This document shows, piece after piece, positions 1 through 8,014 of a stretch of DNA of 42,764 bases; positions within the stretch are counted from its first letter, which is position 1; each line of letters starts with the position of its first letter. The notes below the pieces were generated by a model. The model saw nothing but the letters and a program-made list of their open reading frames with translations. It was not told the origin of the DNA and searched no databases. Source of the stretch: Micrococcales bacterium (lineage in GTDB: Bacteria > Actinomycetota > Actinomycetes > Actinomycetales > Microbacteriaceae); contig CANGBK010000008.1 in NCBI GenBank assembly GCA_947452235.1, positions 1 through 42,764 on the forward strand, given 5' to 3'. The translations under genes and the position numbers were made by a program.

Positions 1-879
1 ATGGATACAAACATTATTAAGTACCCACATTCAGAACTAGAAATATTCAGGTATTACTACCCAGATTCACTTATCGGGCAAGCTAATGGGATAGATCCAA
101 AAATACAACCAGAGCTAGATGTTCACATGAGCTTAACTCGTGAGGATGGTCATGAGACCTGCAGCTGTGGTCTTGTCTATCTAGATTCACCATATCAACG
201 GTATGGACACCGTAATCATCGCACCGGCTTACCAGAGCAAGTGTTCAAGTTCCTTTCAGCAGAAGGCTACCGAAGTGGTGAAGACACAGATTATTCACAA
301 CACATCTGGGTAAATTGCGAGCGCTGCGCGATGTCTATGAAATATTCAGACTTCCTATCTAAGAAGAATTCTCACGACTGCTGGATGGAAAGCTTTGAAC
401 AAGCGCACTGTTCGATGGAAAATGCAAAGCGCATGATCATTGACCAGACGCTTCACTTCAGGTTAGCGCTTATAGGCAAACACAGTGATGAAGTTGTTTA
501 CGTCAGCCTTACCCCAACATTGGATGGGCTGAAGATTTCAACGGCTGATCCAACGCACCTAGAGGCCCTATCGGCCTTCTTAGAATCAAAGACAATCGTC
601 TTTTCTGAAGAGGCTCTAGTGGATTACCTCCTCATTGCACCTTCTCCAGAAATGCAGCAGGCTTTTGCTAAAAACGATGACGACATGAATAAATTTCTTA
701 TCGGCTCGGAAAGCCATTCAAATTATCGGGTTAGTTACGGAGGAGGAGAAGGCTGGTTCAGGGTGATAGCCGTCGGCTCTGAGTTACCACTCGGAACCAG
801 GTACTCACTAACCAAGCGATACTTCTCCAGACACTGCATAGGTACAGGAGTGCCCGTGCTTCGAATCCCAACCAATTAG
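1..879 (+). CDS. Hypothetical protein of 292 residues with several cysteines
   Basis: I do not recognise this protein. The frame opens with ATG at the first base of the window, so the true start could lie further upstream and no ribosome binding site can be judged. There is no signal peptide or membrane segment. Cysteines at residues 54, 56, 106, 109, 127 and 137 with interspersed histidines could form a metal site (a CxC and a CxxC), but this matches no zinc-ribbon spacing I know. The second half looks globular with alternating beta and alpha character. It is followed by a roughly 180 nt gap and two further small genes of uncertain role, so it probably belongs to an accessory patch beside the purine genes. 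Confidence 0.6.
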   Translation: MDTNIIKYPHSELEIFRYYYPDSLIGQANGIDPKIQPELDVHMSLTREDGHETCSCGLVYLDSPYQRYGHRNHRTGLPEQVFKFLSAEGYRSGEDTDYSQHIWVNCERCAMSMKYSDFLSKKNSHDCWMESFEQAHCSMENAKRMIIDQTLHFRLALIGKHSDEVVYVSLTPTLDGLKISTADPTHLEALSAFLESKTIVFSEEALVDYLLIAPSPEMQQAFAKNDDDMNKFLIGSESHSNYRVSYGGGEGWFRVIAVGSELPLGTRYSLTKRYFSRHCIGTGVPVLRIPTN

Positions 880-945
880 CCTTTGTTCTTGTATCTCTAT
901 GGATGTCACACCTTCCTACTATTTTGATAAGTGGAGGGGGGAAAT

Positions 946-996
946 ATGCACCACAGTGAATGGAAAGAGGGCCTTCAGGCCTGGGGTTTAGGTTAG
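946..996 (+). CDS. Possible 16-residue leader peptide (weak)
   Basis: In the gap between the first gene and the HicA-like gene a 17-codon frame (ATG at 946, TAG at 994-996) follows a very strong purine-rich stretch, GGAGGGGGG at 933-941. The peptide would be MHHSEWKEGLQAWGLG. A short inverted repeat (GGCC-TTCA-GGCC, about 970-981) lies inside it. It may be a real small ORF, a leader for the pair at 1061, or chance. Nothing else shows coding selection. Confidence 0.2.
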   Translation: MHHSEWKEGLQAWGLG

Positions 997-1060
997 CGAC
1001 GATTTTTAGTTCTTGTGGATAATCTGAACGAAACAATTTCGCCTTAGTCATAATGTCTAG

Positions 1061-1306
1061 ATGTCGAGTAGCAATAGGCCTTGGATCAAGCATCCAGATA
1101 AAGACATTGAGGAACTCCTCAGGTTCTTGCACGAGCAAGGTTGGGAAATTAAGAGCCCACCTAAGTACTACAGAGCCTTTTGCCCTTGCCCCATGAAACA
1201 TAAAAAGTGGATACACATCACGCCTAGCGACCCTTATTATCTAAATAAGGTAAAACAGTATTTGAGAAACCAGACCTGTTATCGAGAATTGAGGGTAATG
1301 AAATGA
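1061..1306 (+). CDS. Small HicA-like protein, possible toxin of a two-gene module
   Basis: This is an 81-residue basic protein with the pattern HPDKDIEELLRFLHEQGWEI, then a CPCP segment, then W-(I/V)-H-x-T-PSDP and a short terminal helix. This resembles small dsRBD-fold proteins of the HicA mRNA-interferase type, in which a central histidine is catalytic; His71-equivalent assignment needs an alignment. The gene overlaps the next one in an ATGA, so the two are translationally coupled. Upstream, CATAAT at 1049-1054 lies exactly 6 nt before the ATG, and there is no Shine-Dalgarno sequence, so the mRNA could be leaderless. A toxin role is inferred from fold resemblance and pairing only. Confidence 0.6.
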   Translation: MSSSNRPWIKHPDKDIEELLRFLHEQGWEIKSPPKYYRAFCPCPMKHKKWIHITPSDPYYLNKVKQYLRNQTCYRELRVMK

Positions 1307-1590
1307 AGGAATTTGACATCAGATTTGACCTTCAGCTAAACCCTGTTGGTTTCGATGAAAATAGTGACGTGTTATTTGATGAAATCAATGAATTGGCTCA
1401 AACATTAGAATCTGTCGGTGATGTCCATGGGGGTGCTGAGGCCGCAAACGGCCTTATAAACATCCGTGTTCAAGTGTCAAGTTCTGATTTATCCTCAGCT
1501 ACAGCTTTGGCATACAGGTTAGTTCGTGATGCCATGGCAAGAACCAAGATCGAAGTCGAGATTAGAAACCAGTCAGCCTTTGCCGTTTAG
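1303..1590 (+). CDS. Small acidic partner of the HicA-like protein
   Basis: This is a 95-residue acidic protein that starts inside the stop codon of the HicA-like gene (ATGA overlap at 1303-1306). It begins with an F-D-I-R-F-D-L beta strand, has two acidic stretches with [14 protein letters not shown] as a helix, and a C-terminal helix containing [10 protein letters not shown]. Its size, acidity and strict coupling fit the antitoxin or partner of a small two-gene module, but I see no HicB signature or DNA-binding helix-turn-helix. Its last 4 nt overlap the convergent purL stop codon. Confidence 0.55.
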   Translation: MKEFDIRFDLQLNPVGFDENSDVLFDEINELAQTLESVGDVHGGAEAANGLINIRVQVSSSDLSSATALAYRLVRDAMARTKIEVEIRNQSAFAV

Positions 1591-3872
1591 CCAAAGAGCT
1601 CAGGAATAGTTCCTTCATGTTCTCTAGCTAGTTCTTCTATGGTCCAGCCTGCGACATCCTGGATAATTAGCTCTTTGGTGCTGTCTGTTACACCGATTCT
1701 TAGAACAGGTATTCCTCTAGCTTCACATAGGCCTACGAACTTGACGTCGTCTTCTCTGCCAACAGAGATAAGCATTCTGGCTTGAGATTCACTGAATAGG
1801 GCTGCTGTTAGATCTACATTGTCTCGCTCTAGTATTTCGTTGAGCCATATTCTTGCTCCAACACCAAAACGTAGTGAGCTTTCGATGATTGCTTGAACTA
1901 GACCACCTTCAGATAGGTCGTGAGCAGAAGCGATAAGACCTTGCAGGTTAGCTCCATGCATAAGTTCTGCTAAGGCTTTTTCTTGCTTTAGGTCAACTAC
2001 AGGGGGTTTACCACCTAGGTGATCATGGATGGTTTCAGCCCAGGCTGAACCATCTAGTTCATCTCTGGTGATACCTAGTAGATAAATGTTGTTACCTTCA
2101 TCTTGCCAACCTGAAGGAATTCTTCTAGCAACATCATCAATAACACCTAGAACACCAACTACCGGTGTTGGGTAGATGGCAACATCACCGGTTTGGTTAT
2201 AGAAAGATACGTTACCTCCGGTAACTGGGATGCCTAGCTCTAAACAACCATCAGCTAAACCAGCTGTTGCTTCTTTGAACTGCCACATCACTTCAGGGTT
2301 CTCAGGTGAACCAAAGTTCAAACAGTTTGTTACAGCCATAGGGGAAGCACCAGAGGCGGCTACGTTGCGGTAGCTTTCAGCTAACGCTAATTGTGTTCCT
2401 GTGTATGGATCTAGTTGGCAGTATTTACCGTTAGCATCTGTTGCTATTGCAACACCTAGACCGGTTTCTTCTGAAACGCGAACCATACCTGAATCATCTG
2501 GCATCGCTAGTGCAGTGTTACCACCAACATAGTGGTCATACTGATCGGTGATCCAACTCTTTGAAGCCTGGTTAGGAGATGAAACAACCTGGTTGATTTG
2601 GCTTTTAAGTGCTTCTTCTGATGTTTCTCTAGGAAGAGTTGAAGCAGAGTTGGCTTTAAGTGAATCAATCCAGCTCGGGTATGCAACCGGTCTTTCATAA
2701 ACAGGGCCATCATGAGCAACTGTTCTAGGTGGGACGTTAACGATTTCTTCGTCACCCCACATAATGTAAAGTCTTGGCTCTTTGATAACTTCACCCATGA
2801 CGCTGAACTCAACTTCATGTTTGTTGACGATATCTGTGAAGGCTTTTAGATCTTTCTTAGGAACAATAGCCATCATGCGCTCTTGAGATTCACTCATCAG
2901 AATTTCTTCTGGGGTAAGGGACTCATCTCTTAGTAGAACATTCTTCAGCTGAACTTTCATACCGGCATTACCGTTAGATGCAAGTTCGCTAGTTGCACAA
3001 GACAAACCAGCACCACCGAGGTCTTGAATACCAGCAACAACTTGAGCCGCATATAGTTCAAGTGAACATTCGATGAGAACTTTTTCAGCGAAAGGGTCAC
3101 CAACTTGAACAGCAGGTCTTCTCGACGGTCCTTCAGAATCAAATGTTTCTGAAGCTAGAACAGAAACACCCCCGATACCATCGGCACCAGTTCTGGCACC
3201 AAACAGAATTACAAGATCACCCGGGTTAGTCGCCTTAGCAAGCTTAAGATCTTCATGTCTTAGAGCACCAACAGATAGCGCGTTAACCAATGGGTTTCCT
3301 TGGTAAACCTTATCGAAGACAGTCTCTCCACCAATGTTTGGAAGTCCTAGGCAGTTGCCATAGAAGCTAATACCTGAAACAACGCCGTTAACCACACGTG
3401 CTGTGTCAGGGTGATCAACAGCACCAAAGCGAAGCTGATCCATCACTGCAATCGGTCTAGCACCCATAGTCAAAATGTCTCTAACGATTCCACCAACACC
3501 GGTAGCCGCACCCTGGAAAGGTTCAATGTAGCTTGGGTGGTTATGTGATTCAACTTTGAAAGTAACCGCCCAGCCTTCACCAATGTCAACAACACCAGCG
3601 TTCTCACCCATACCAACCATGAGGTTCTTGCGCATCTCCGGTGTTACTTTCTCACCGAACTGACGAAGATAAATCTTTGAACTCTTATATGAACAGTGTT
3701 CAGACCACATAACCGAATACATAGCCAACTCAGCGCTGGTTGGTCTTCTGCCAAGAATTACTTTGATGCGGTCATACTCTTCTTGCTTTAGTCCAAGCTC
3801 TTTCCAAGGCTGAGCCTTGTCTGGAGTTTTCTTGGCCTCTTTGGTTGTGTCAACAGAAATGTTTTTAGTCAT
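1587..3872 (-). CDS. purL: Phosphoribosylformylglycinamidine synthase subunit PurL
   Basis: This is the synthetase subunit of the three-part FGAM synthase (PurL with PurQ and PurS), which converts FGAR, ATP and glutamine-derived ammonia to FGAM in purine synthesis. At 761 residues it is the small form that needs PurS and PurQ. Visible family features are the N-terminal segment around [20 protein letters not shown], the ATP/substrate segment [10 protein letters not shown]-like (here [21 protein letters not shown]), GGETVFD, and a second AIRS-type half with [12 protein letters not shown] and [10 protein letters not shown]. Its ATG overlaps the purQ stop codon by one base (TAATG). The 3' end overlaps the convergent upstream-region gene by 4 nt. 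It is the last gene of purS-purQ-purL. Confidence 0.97.
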   Translation of the reverse strand: MTKNISVDTTKEAKKTPDKAQPWKELGLKQEEYDRIKVILGRRPTSAELAMYSVMWSEHCSYKSSKIYLRQFGEKVTPEMRKNLMVGMGENAGVVDIGEGWAVTFKVESHNHPSYIEPFQGAATGVGGIVRDILTMGARPIAVMDQLRFGAVDHPDTARVVNGVVSGISFYGNCLGLPNIGGETVFDKVYQGNPLVNALSVGALRHEDLKLAKATNPGDLVILFGARTGADGIGGVSVLASETFDSEGPSRRPAVQVGDPFAEKVLIECSLELYAAQVVAGIQDLGGAGLSCATSELASNGNAGMKVQLKNVLLRDESLTPEEILMSESQERMMAIVPKKDLKAFTDIVNKHEVEFSVMGEVIKEPRLYIMWGDEEIVNVPPRTVAHDGPVYERPVAYPSWIDSLKANSASTLPRETSEEALKSQINQVVSSPNQASKSWITDQYDHYVGGNTALAMPDDSGMVRVSEETGLGVAIATDANGKYCQLDPYTGTQLALAESYRNVAASGASPMAVTNCLNFGSPENPEVMWQFKEATAGLADGCLELGIPVTGGNVSFYNQTGDVAIYPTPVVGVLGVIDDVARRIPSGWQDEGNNIYLLGITRDELDGSAWAETIHDHLGGKPPVVDLKQEKALAELMHGANLQGLIASAHDLSEGGLVQAIIESSLRFGVGARIWLNEILERDNVDLTAALFSESQARMLISVGREDDVKFVGLCEARGIPVLRIGVTDSTKELIIQDVAGWTIEELAREHEGTIPELFG

Positions 3873-4567
3873 TATGCCTTCACCATCCAGTTCAAAACTG
3901 ATGTGAAGAAGTTCAACCCATCAACACCACTGCGCATAGCTTTATCGGTATCTGGACCAAAACCTGGTTCAACAGCATGCTCAGGGTGAGGCATCAAACC
4001 AACAACATTACCTTTGCTATTACGAAGACCAGCAATGTTATTGAAAGATCCGTTAGGGTTCACTTCAGAATATCTAAAAGCAATAAGACCCTCGCCTTCA
4101 AGCTTCTTTAGAGTTTCCTCTTTAGCGATGTATCCACCTTCACCGTTTTTAAGTGGGATAGTGATCTCTTGACCTAAAGTGAACTGGTTAGTCCAGGCAG
4201 TGTCAACGTTCTCAACAATAAGTTTCTGATCACGACAAATAAAGTGTTGGTGTTCATTTCTGATTAGACCACCAGGAAGCAAGTTTGCTTCAACCAGAAT
4301 CTGGAAACCATTACAGATACCTAGAACAGGAAGACCACCGTAGGCAGCATCAATAATTGTTTCCATTACTAGAGCCTGTGCTGCAATTGCACCACAGCGT
4401 AAATAGTCTCCAAAACTAAAACCACCTGGCAGGATAACTGCATCAACATCGTGCAGGTCTTTCTCTGCATGCCACAGTGAAACAGGTGTAGCACCAGCTA
4501 AACGAACAGCTCTTTGAGCATCACGGTCATCTAGAGTGCCAGGAAAAGTAACAACACCAATTCTCAT
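3872..4567 (-). CDS. purQ: FGAM synthase glutaminase subunit PurQ
   Basis: This is the class I glutamine amidotransferase that supplies ammonia to PurL. The 231 residues show [16 protein letters not shown] at the N-terminus, the oxyanion segment [17 protein letters not shown], the nucleophile elbow GICNGFQIL with Cys85, and the His/Glu pair in MPHPEHAVE near the C-terminus, so the catalytic triad is complete. It sits 6 nt downstream of purS and is coupled to purL by a one-base stop/start overlap, as expected for equimolar complex subunits. Confidence 0.97.
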   Translation of the reverse strand: MRIGVVTFPGTLDDRDAQRAVRLAGATPVSLWHAEKDLHDVDAVILPGGFSFGDYLRCGAIAAQALVMETIIDAAYGGLPVLGICNGFQILVEANLLPGGLIRNEHQHFICRDQKLIVENVDTAWTNQFTLGQEITIPLKNGEGGYIAKEETLKKLEGEGLIAFRYSEVNPNGSFNNIAGLRNSKGNVVGLMPHPEHAVEPGFGPDTDKAMRSGVDGLNFFTSVLNWMVKA

Positions 4568-4573
4568 CAGGTT

Positions 4574-4825
4574 CTACAGTTCCTCAACGCTTACAGAAAC
4601 AACGTCTTCGATAACACCGTTAGATAGGAAGTATGCAGCTATCTCTTTAGCATCTTCAATCTGCTTAGGGGTTGGTGCCTCTTCATAGTGAAGTTCAATT
4701 CTTTTACCAATACGAACATTGGTGATAGCCGAATGTCCCTGACGCTGCAAAGAGTTAGCAACAGCTTTACCAGCTGGATCTAATAGGTCTGCTTTAGGCA
4801 TTACTTCAACGATGATTTTTGGCAC
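4574..4825 (-). CDS. purS: FGAM synthase small subunit PurS
   Basis: This is an 83-residue PurS, the small subunit that bridges PurQ and PurL and is needed for ammonia channelling. It shows the family pattern V-x-V-x-P-K-x-x-x-L-DPxGKAVxNSLQRQGH and GKRIEL, ending in a short acidic tail. The start is GTG at 4825, preceded by GGGAG at a normal spacing (about 4837-4841 on the minus strand). It is the first gene of the purS-purQ-purL operon. The divergent collagen-like gene begins 214 nt away. Confidence 0.95.
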   Translation of the reverse strand: MPKIIVEVMPKADLLDPAGKAVANSLQRQGHSAITNVRIGKRIELHYEEAPTPKQIEDAKEIAAYFLSNGVIEDVVSVSVEEL

Positions 4826-5039
4826 AGTTTGCTCCCGATTATGTGGTTGGGGCTAATAAATACACCGAATCTTCAGCGGTTCGGAATACCTCTAGTTTAG
4901 CGTTTCTCTGTGGCTTGTAACTTTTGCCATCCAGATGCCAGGCAAGAAAACCTTGAATCTAGTTGAGACACCTTGAGCCGCAATACCGCATAACATTCCC
5001 AAACGAGAACATAATTAATAAGAGACAAAGGAGATCCGA
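4826..5039. promoter_or_regulatory. Divergent promoter region of purS and the collagen-like gene
   Basis: This is a 214-nt divergent gap. On the plus strand AAAGGAGAT at 5028-5036 is a strong ribosome binding site for the ATG at 5040. On the minus strand a short inverted repeat (CCGAA...TTCGG, 4866-4885) lies in the purS leader. I could not assign -35/-10 elements with confidence, and I see neither a purine riboswitch core nor a recognisable PurR-type box. Confidence 0.5.
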
Positions 5040-5741
5040 ATGAAGAAAATTGTTCTGTTATCGGCAGGAATAGTCGCTATAACCATGGGTGTGGTAATCG
5101 GTTCGTCGAATGCTGACCAGAGCAATGGAACCATTTACGCATGCTCAACGCCTAGAAATGGAAACGTTATTCGTGTGTCCTATACACCGGTTTCCTGCAG
5201 TGCGGGCACTACACCAATCCAGTGGGGCACTGGTGTTGCAGGGCCGCAGGGCGTCAAAGGGGAGACGGGCTCAATTGGGCCGCAAGGTCAAAAAGGTGAG
5301 AAGGGCGATCCTGGGTACAGTTACGACCAGGCGCTAGCCTCAGCAAATATGCAGGGTAGCGATGTGTGGTCACTTCAATCAGGATATTCGAACAGTGGTG
5401 GCGTGGGATGCATAGGCAATTCAGTCGCGACAATTAGCTATGGTTACGGCACATATAGCTGCACAAAGTCCCTTGCAGGGAGCTCGCGCTTGTCGATTCT
5501 CTTTGTAAAATCAGCCACAAGTAATGGCCTAGAGCCTGACCCACAACCTTTTTACTTTGCGGCGGATGGATGCTCATCTGCAGACGTCAACCATCTAACC
5601 CCAGCAGGATTCCTAATGTCAGGACAAAACCCAACCACATATCAATTGCCAAGCTCGAGTACATGTCTTCTGACCTGGTTCAATACAAGGTATCAATCTT
5701 CTACGGGCATGTATCAATTAATTGCCTCTACCGGCAACTAG
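5040..5741 (+). CDS. Secreted protein with short collagen-like repeat
   Basis: This 233-residue protein begins with a signal peptide (MKKIVLLSAGIVAITMGVVIGSSNA, probable cleavage after Ala25). A small Cys-containing domain follows (residues 30-66, IYACSTP...VSCSAGTTPIQW), then ten uninterrupted Gly-X-Y triplets (about residues 67-96, for example GPQGVKGETG and GEKGDPG), then a beta-rich Cys-containing C-terminal domain. The head domain before a Gly-X-Y tract is a layout common in actinobacterial surface proteins. It probably forms a trimeric extracellular stalk; the ligand is unknown. It lies between purS and purC on the opposite strand, so it looks inserted into an older purine cluster. No LPXTG signal or anchor is visible. 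Confidence 0.75.
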   Translation: MKKIVLLSAGIVAITMGVVIGSSNADQSNGTIYACSTPRNGNVIRVSYTPVSCSAGTTPIQWGTGVAGPQGVKGETGSIGPQGQKGEKGDPGYSYDQALASANMQGSDVWSLQSGYSNSGGVGCIGNSVATISYGYGTYSCTKSLAGSSRLSILFVKSATSNGLEPDPQPFYFAADGCSSADVNHLTPAGFLMSGQNPTTYQLPSSSTCLLTWFNTRYQSSTGMYQLIASTGN

Positions 5742-5753
5742 TACCTAGTTGCC
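5733..5753. terminator. Perfect hairpin holding both convergent stop codons
   Basis: A 9-bp perfect inverted repeat, GGCAACTAG-TAC-CTAGTTGCC, spans the ends of two convergent genes. The left arm ends with the TAG of the collagen-like gene and the right arm begins with the complement of the purC stop codon. There is no U-tract on either strand, so it is probably a transcript 3' end stabiliser or weak bidirectional terminator. Confidence 0.55.
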
Positions 5754-6599
5754 CTGCAAAGTGTCAACCAGTTGGGCGTATTTAGCCCTGGTTTGGGAAA
5801 CAATTTCGTTAGGAAGCGCTGGTGGGTTAGGTTCTGCTGCTTGATCCCAGTTTGAAGCTAGCCAGTTCCTAACTATCTGCTTGTCAAAGCTGTCTGTTCT
5901 GTTGCCTGACTCCCAAGCAGCCTTAGACCAGTATCTAGATGAATCTGGGGTTAGCACTTCGTCTGCCAAAGTGATTTCGTTGGTTTTAGGGTTTATTCCA
6001 AACTCAAACTTGGTATCTGCCAAAATAAGCCCCGCTTTTTCAGCCAGTTCACTGGCCGTCTTGAAGATATCTAAAGATATCTTTCTTAGAGCGTCTGCAT
6101 TGTTTTGACCAATTAGTTCAATAACTCTCTCAAAACTGATGTTTTCATCGTGATCACCTAGAGGTGCTTTATAAGCAGGGGTGAATATTGGTTCAGGTAG
6201 TTTGTCTCCTAGAGATAAACCTGCAGGTAGTTTCACACCGCAGATTTCACCTGTTGCAAAGTAATCCTTATATCCAGAACCAGATAGGTAGCCTCTAACA
6301 ACACATTCGATAGGGAACATCTCTAACTTGAGACAAACCATTCCTCTATCTTTAACTTCTTCAGGAACATCAACACTGTTACTTGTGTGATTAGGAACAT
6401 TAAGTTTCTCGAACCACCATTTAGTAAGGGTGGTTAGGTATTTACCTTTATCTGGGATTTCAGGAGAGAGTATTCGGTCAAAGGCACTAACTCGATCACT
6501 TGCAACAACCAGAATAAGTTCTGGGTGCTCAGTTGATTCATAGAGGTCTCTGACTTTACCGCTATAAACATGTTGCCAACCAACTATAGCTTTAGTCAT
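5745..6599 (-). CDS. purC: SAICAR synthetase PurC
   Basis: PurC ligates aspartate to CAIR with ATP to give SAICAR. From the ATG at 6599 the protein is 284 residues, starting MTKAIVGWQHVYSGKVRDLYES, with the family's GKVRDLYE, VASDRVSAFD, KLEMFPIECVVRGYLSGSGYKDY, ISFE and LADTKFEFGI segments. A start 18 codons further upstream is open but would run deep into purD. The ATG at 6599 has GAGGG 5 nt before it and overlaps purD by 8 nt (ATGACTAA), so I chose it. It is co-transcribed with purD. Confidence 0.96.
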   Translation of the reverse strand: MTKAIVGWQHVYSGKVRDLYESTEHPELILVVASDRVSAFDRILSPEIPDKGKYLTTLTKWWFEKLNVPNHTSNSVDVPEEVKDRGMVCLKLEMFPIECVVRGYLSGSGYKDYFATGEICGVKLPAGLSLGDKLPEPIFTPAYKAPLGDHDENISFERVIELIGQNNADALRKISLDIFKTASELAEKAGLILADTKFEFGINPKTNEITLADEVLTPDSSRYWSKAAWESGNRTDSFDKQIVRNWLASNWDQAAEPNPPALPNEIVSQTRAKYAQLVDTLQGN

Positions 6600-7860
6600 C
6601 TTTACCCTCATCAACTTTTGCTGCAATGTCTTTTCTGTAATGCGAACCATCAAGTTTTATTTGTTCTATCGCTTTATAAGCATGTTTACGCGCATTATGG
6701 AAATTCTTTGCCATCGAAACAACACTTAGAACTCTTCCACCGGTTGCAATAAGTTCTTCACCATCCTGTTTAGTTGCAGCATGAGCAATCTCGATGTGTT
6801 CATCTTCTAATGCATCTAATAAACCAGTTATCGGACGGTTAGGTGCAGAAGAAACGGGATATCCTTCACTTGCTAAAACCACAGTGATAGCAACATCTTT
6901 ACTGAACTCAGGTTCAATAGCGGAAGCTAATTGACCGGTAGCTGATTTATGTAATAGGGAGGCTAAAGGACTAACAAGTCTTCTTAGAACTACTTGTGTT
7001 TCTGGATCACCAAAGCGTGCATTGAATTCAATAACTCGAATACCTTTTTTAGTAACAATAAGCCCGCAATATAACAAACCAACAAATGGCATACCTAGTC
7101 TGGCTAGCTCTCTAATTGTTGGTAAAGCAACACGATCTTGAACTTCTTGAACAAAACCTTCGGGTAACCAAGGTAGCGGAGAGTATGCACCCATGCCGCC
7201 AGTGTTTGGTCCTTCATCGTTATCGTAAGCTCTCTTGAAATCTTGAGCCGGTGATAACGGCAAGACAGATGAACCATCACTTAGAAAGAACAGTGAAACC
7301 TCTTCACCATCAAGGAACTCTTCAACCAGAATCCCCATGCCTTGATCCAAGAAAGTTTTAGCGTGATCTAAAGCAGCTTGTTTATCTGATGTAACAATCA
7401 CACCTTTACCGGCTGCAAGCCCATCAGCCTTAACAACATATGGTGCACCAAAATCATTTAGAGCATGCTCAACTTCTGAAATATTTGCGCACTCTTTAGC
7501 CATCCCGGTAGGAACATCAGCCGCAGCCATGACCTCTTTAGCAAAAGATTTAGAACCTTCCAGCTGAGCGGCTTTTTGTGAAGGACCAAAAACAGCGATG
7601 TTTTCGGTTCTTAGCGCATCACTAACACCTGCAACCAAAGGTGCTTCAGGTCCAATGATTACTAGATCTATAAGGTGTTCTTTAGCCCAAGTTGTGACTG
7701 CCTCTGGGTCATTAGGGTTTAGAGAAATAACAGAAACCTCTTGGCTAATGCCGCCGTTACCAGGAGCACAGCTGATGTTTTGCGGTGCTGTGCCGGTTCT
7801 GATTAGAGCTTTAATAATCGCGTGCTCGCGAGCCCCTGAGCCAAGCACCAAGATTTTCAT
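6592..7860 (-). CDS. purD: Phosphoribosylamine-glycine ligase PurD
   Basis: PurD (GAR synthetase) joins glycine to 5-phosphoribosylamine with ATP. The 422-residue protein has the N-terminal MKILVLGSGAREHAIIKAL segment, GPEAPLVAGVSDALR, the ATP-grasp segments SKSFAKEVM and VVKADGLAAGKGVIV, the GPNTGGMGAYSP loop, and IEFNARFGDPETQ at the Mg/ATP site. It leads a two-gene unit with purC (8-nt overlap). No Shine-Dalgarno sequence precedes the ATG; a -10-like TAAACT lies exactly 6 nt upstream, suggesting a leaderless mRNA. Confidence 0.97.
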   Translation of the reverse strand: MKILVLGSGAREHAIIKALIRTGTAPQNISCAPGNGGISQEVSVISLNPNDPEAVTTWAKEHLIDLVIIGPEAPLVAGVSDALRTENIAVFGPSQKAAQLEGSKSFAKEVMAAADVPTGMAKECANISEVEHALNDFGAPYVVKADGLAAGKGVIVTSDKQAALDHAKTFLDQGMGILVEEFLDGEEVSLFFLSDGSSVLPLSPAQDFKRAYDNDEGPNTGGMGAYSPLPWLPEGFVQEVQDRVALPTIRELARLGMPFVGLLYCGLIVTKKGIRVIEFNARFGDPETQVVLRRLVSPLASLLHKSATGQLASAIEPEFSKDVAITVVLASEGYPVSSAPNRPITGLLDALEDEHIEIAHAATKQDGEELIATGGRVLSVVSMAKNFHNARKHAYKAIEQIKLDGSHYRKDIAAKVDEGKDD

Positions 7861-7866
7861 AACTGA

Positions 7867-7908
7867 AGTTTATCTTGCTCAAGTTTAACAAAATTCAGAA
7901 GAGCAAGA
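7867..7908 (-). promoter_or_regulatory. purD -10 element with an adjoining inverted repeat
   Basis: On the minus strand TAAACT (7867-7872) ends 6 nt before the purD ATG. Directly upstream of it lies an 8-bp inverted repeat with 20 nt between arms (TCTTGCTC at 7873-7880 and GAGCAAGA at 7901-7908) covering the spacer and -35 zone. The position suits an operator controlling purD-purC. The repeat is seen; its role is inferred, and I do not find it before purS or purF. Confidence 0.4.
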
Positions 7909-7981
7909 CCAAACACTTTCAATGTCAGGGGGTTAGTGTTATTGTTCTATTACATCCCCCTTGCTTGTGGGCTCGGGGCAC

Positions 7982-8014
7982 GAACCCCCTAATTACTTAG
8001 GGGGTTCCGTTTTT
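7982..8014 (+). terminator. Strong hairpin plus U-tract opposite the NYN gene end
   Basis: An 11-bp perfect stem (GAACCCCCTAA at 7982-7992, loop TTAC, TTAGGGGGTTC at 7997-8007) is followed on the plus strand by CGTTTTT. On the minus strand the same stem contains the stop codon of the NYN gene and has no U-tract. It therefore looks like a plus-strand intrinsic terminator that may also shape the NYN mRNA 3' end. No plus-strand gene precedes it, so it could end a small RNA. Confidence 0.6.

Noticed and set aside
855-872. tRNA T-arm-like sequence (GCTTCGAATCCC) at the end of the first gene
   Set aside because: The flanking stem does not pair and no cloverleaf can be built, so I do not call a tRNA fragment or attachment site.
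758-1216. 152-codon minus-strand frame over the start of the window
   Set aside because: It is antisense to two better-supported genes and has no ribosome site; composition looks like a shadow.
4826-5039. Purine riboswitch upstream of purS
   Set aside because: No three-way-junction core or conserved loop sequences were found on the minus strand.
6600-6653. Extended N-terminus of PurC
   Set aside because: The extension lies within purD and lacks a ribosome site; the ATG at 6599 has one and matches the family start.
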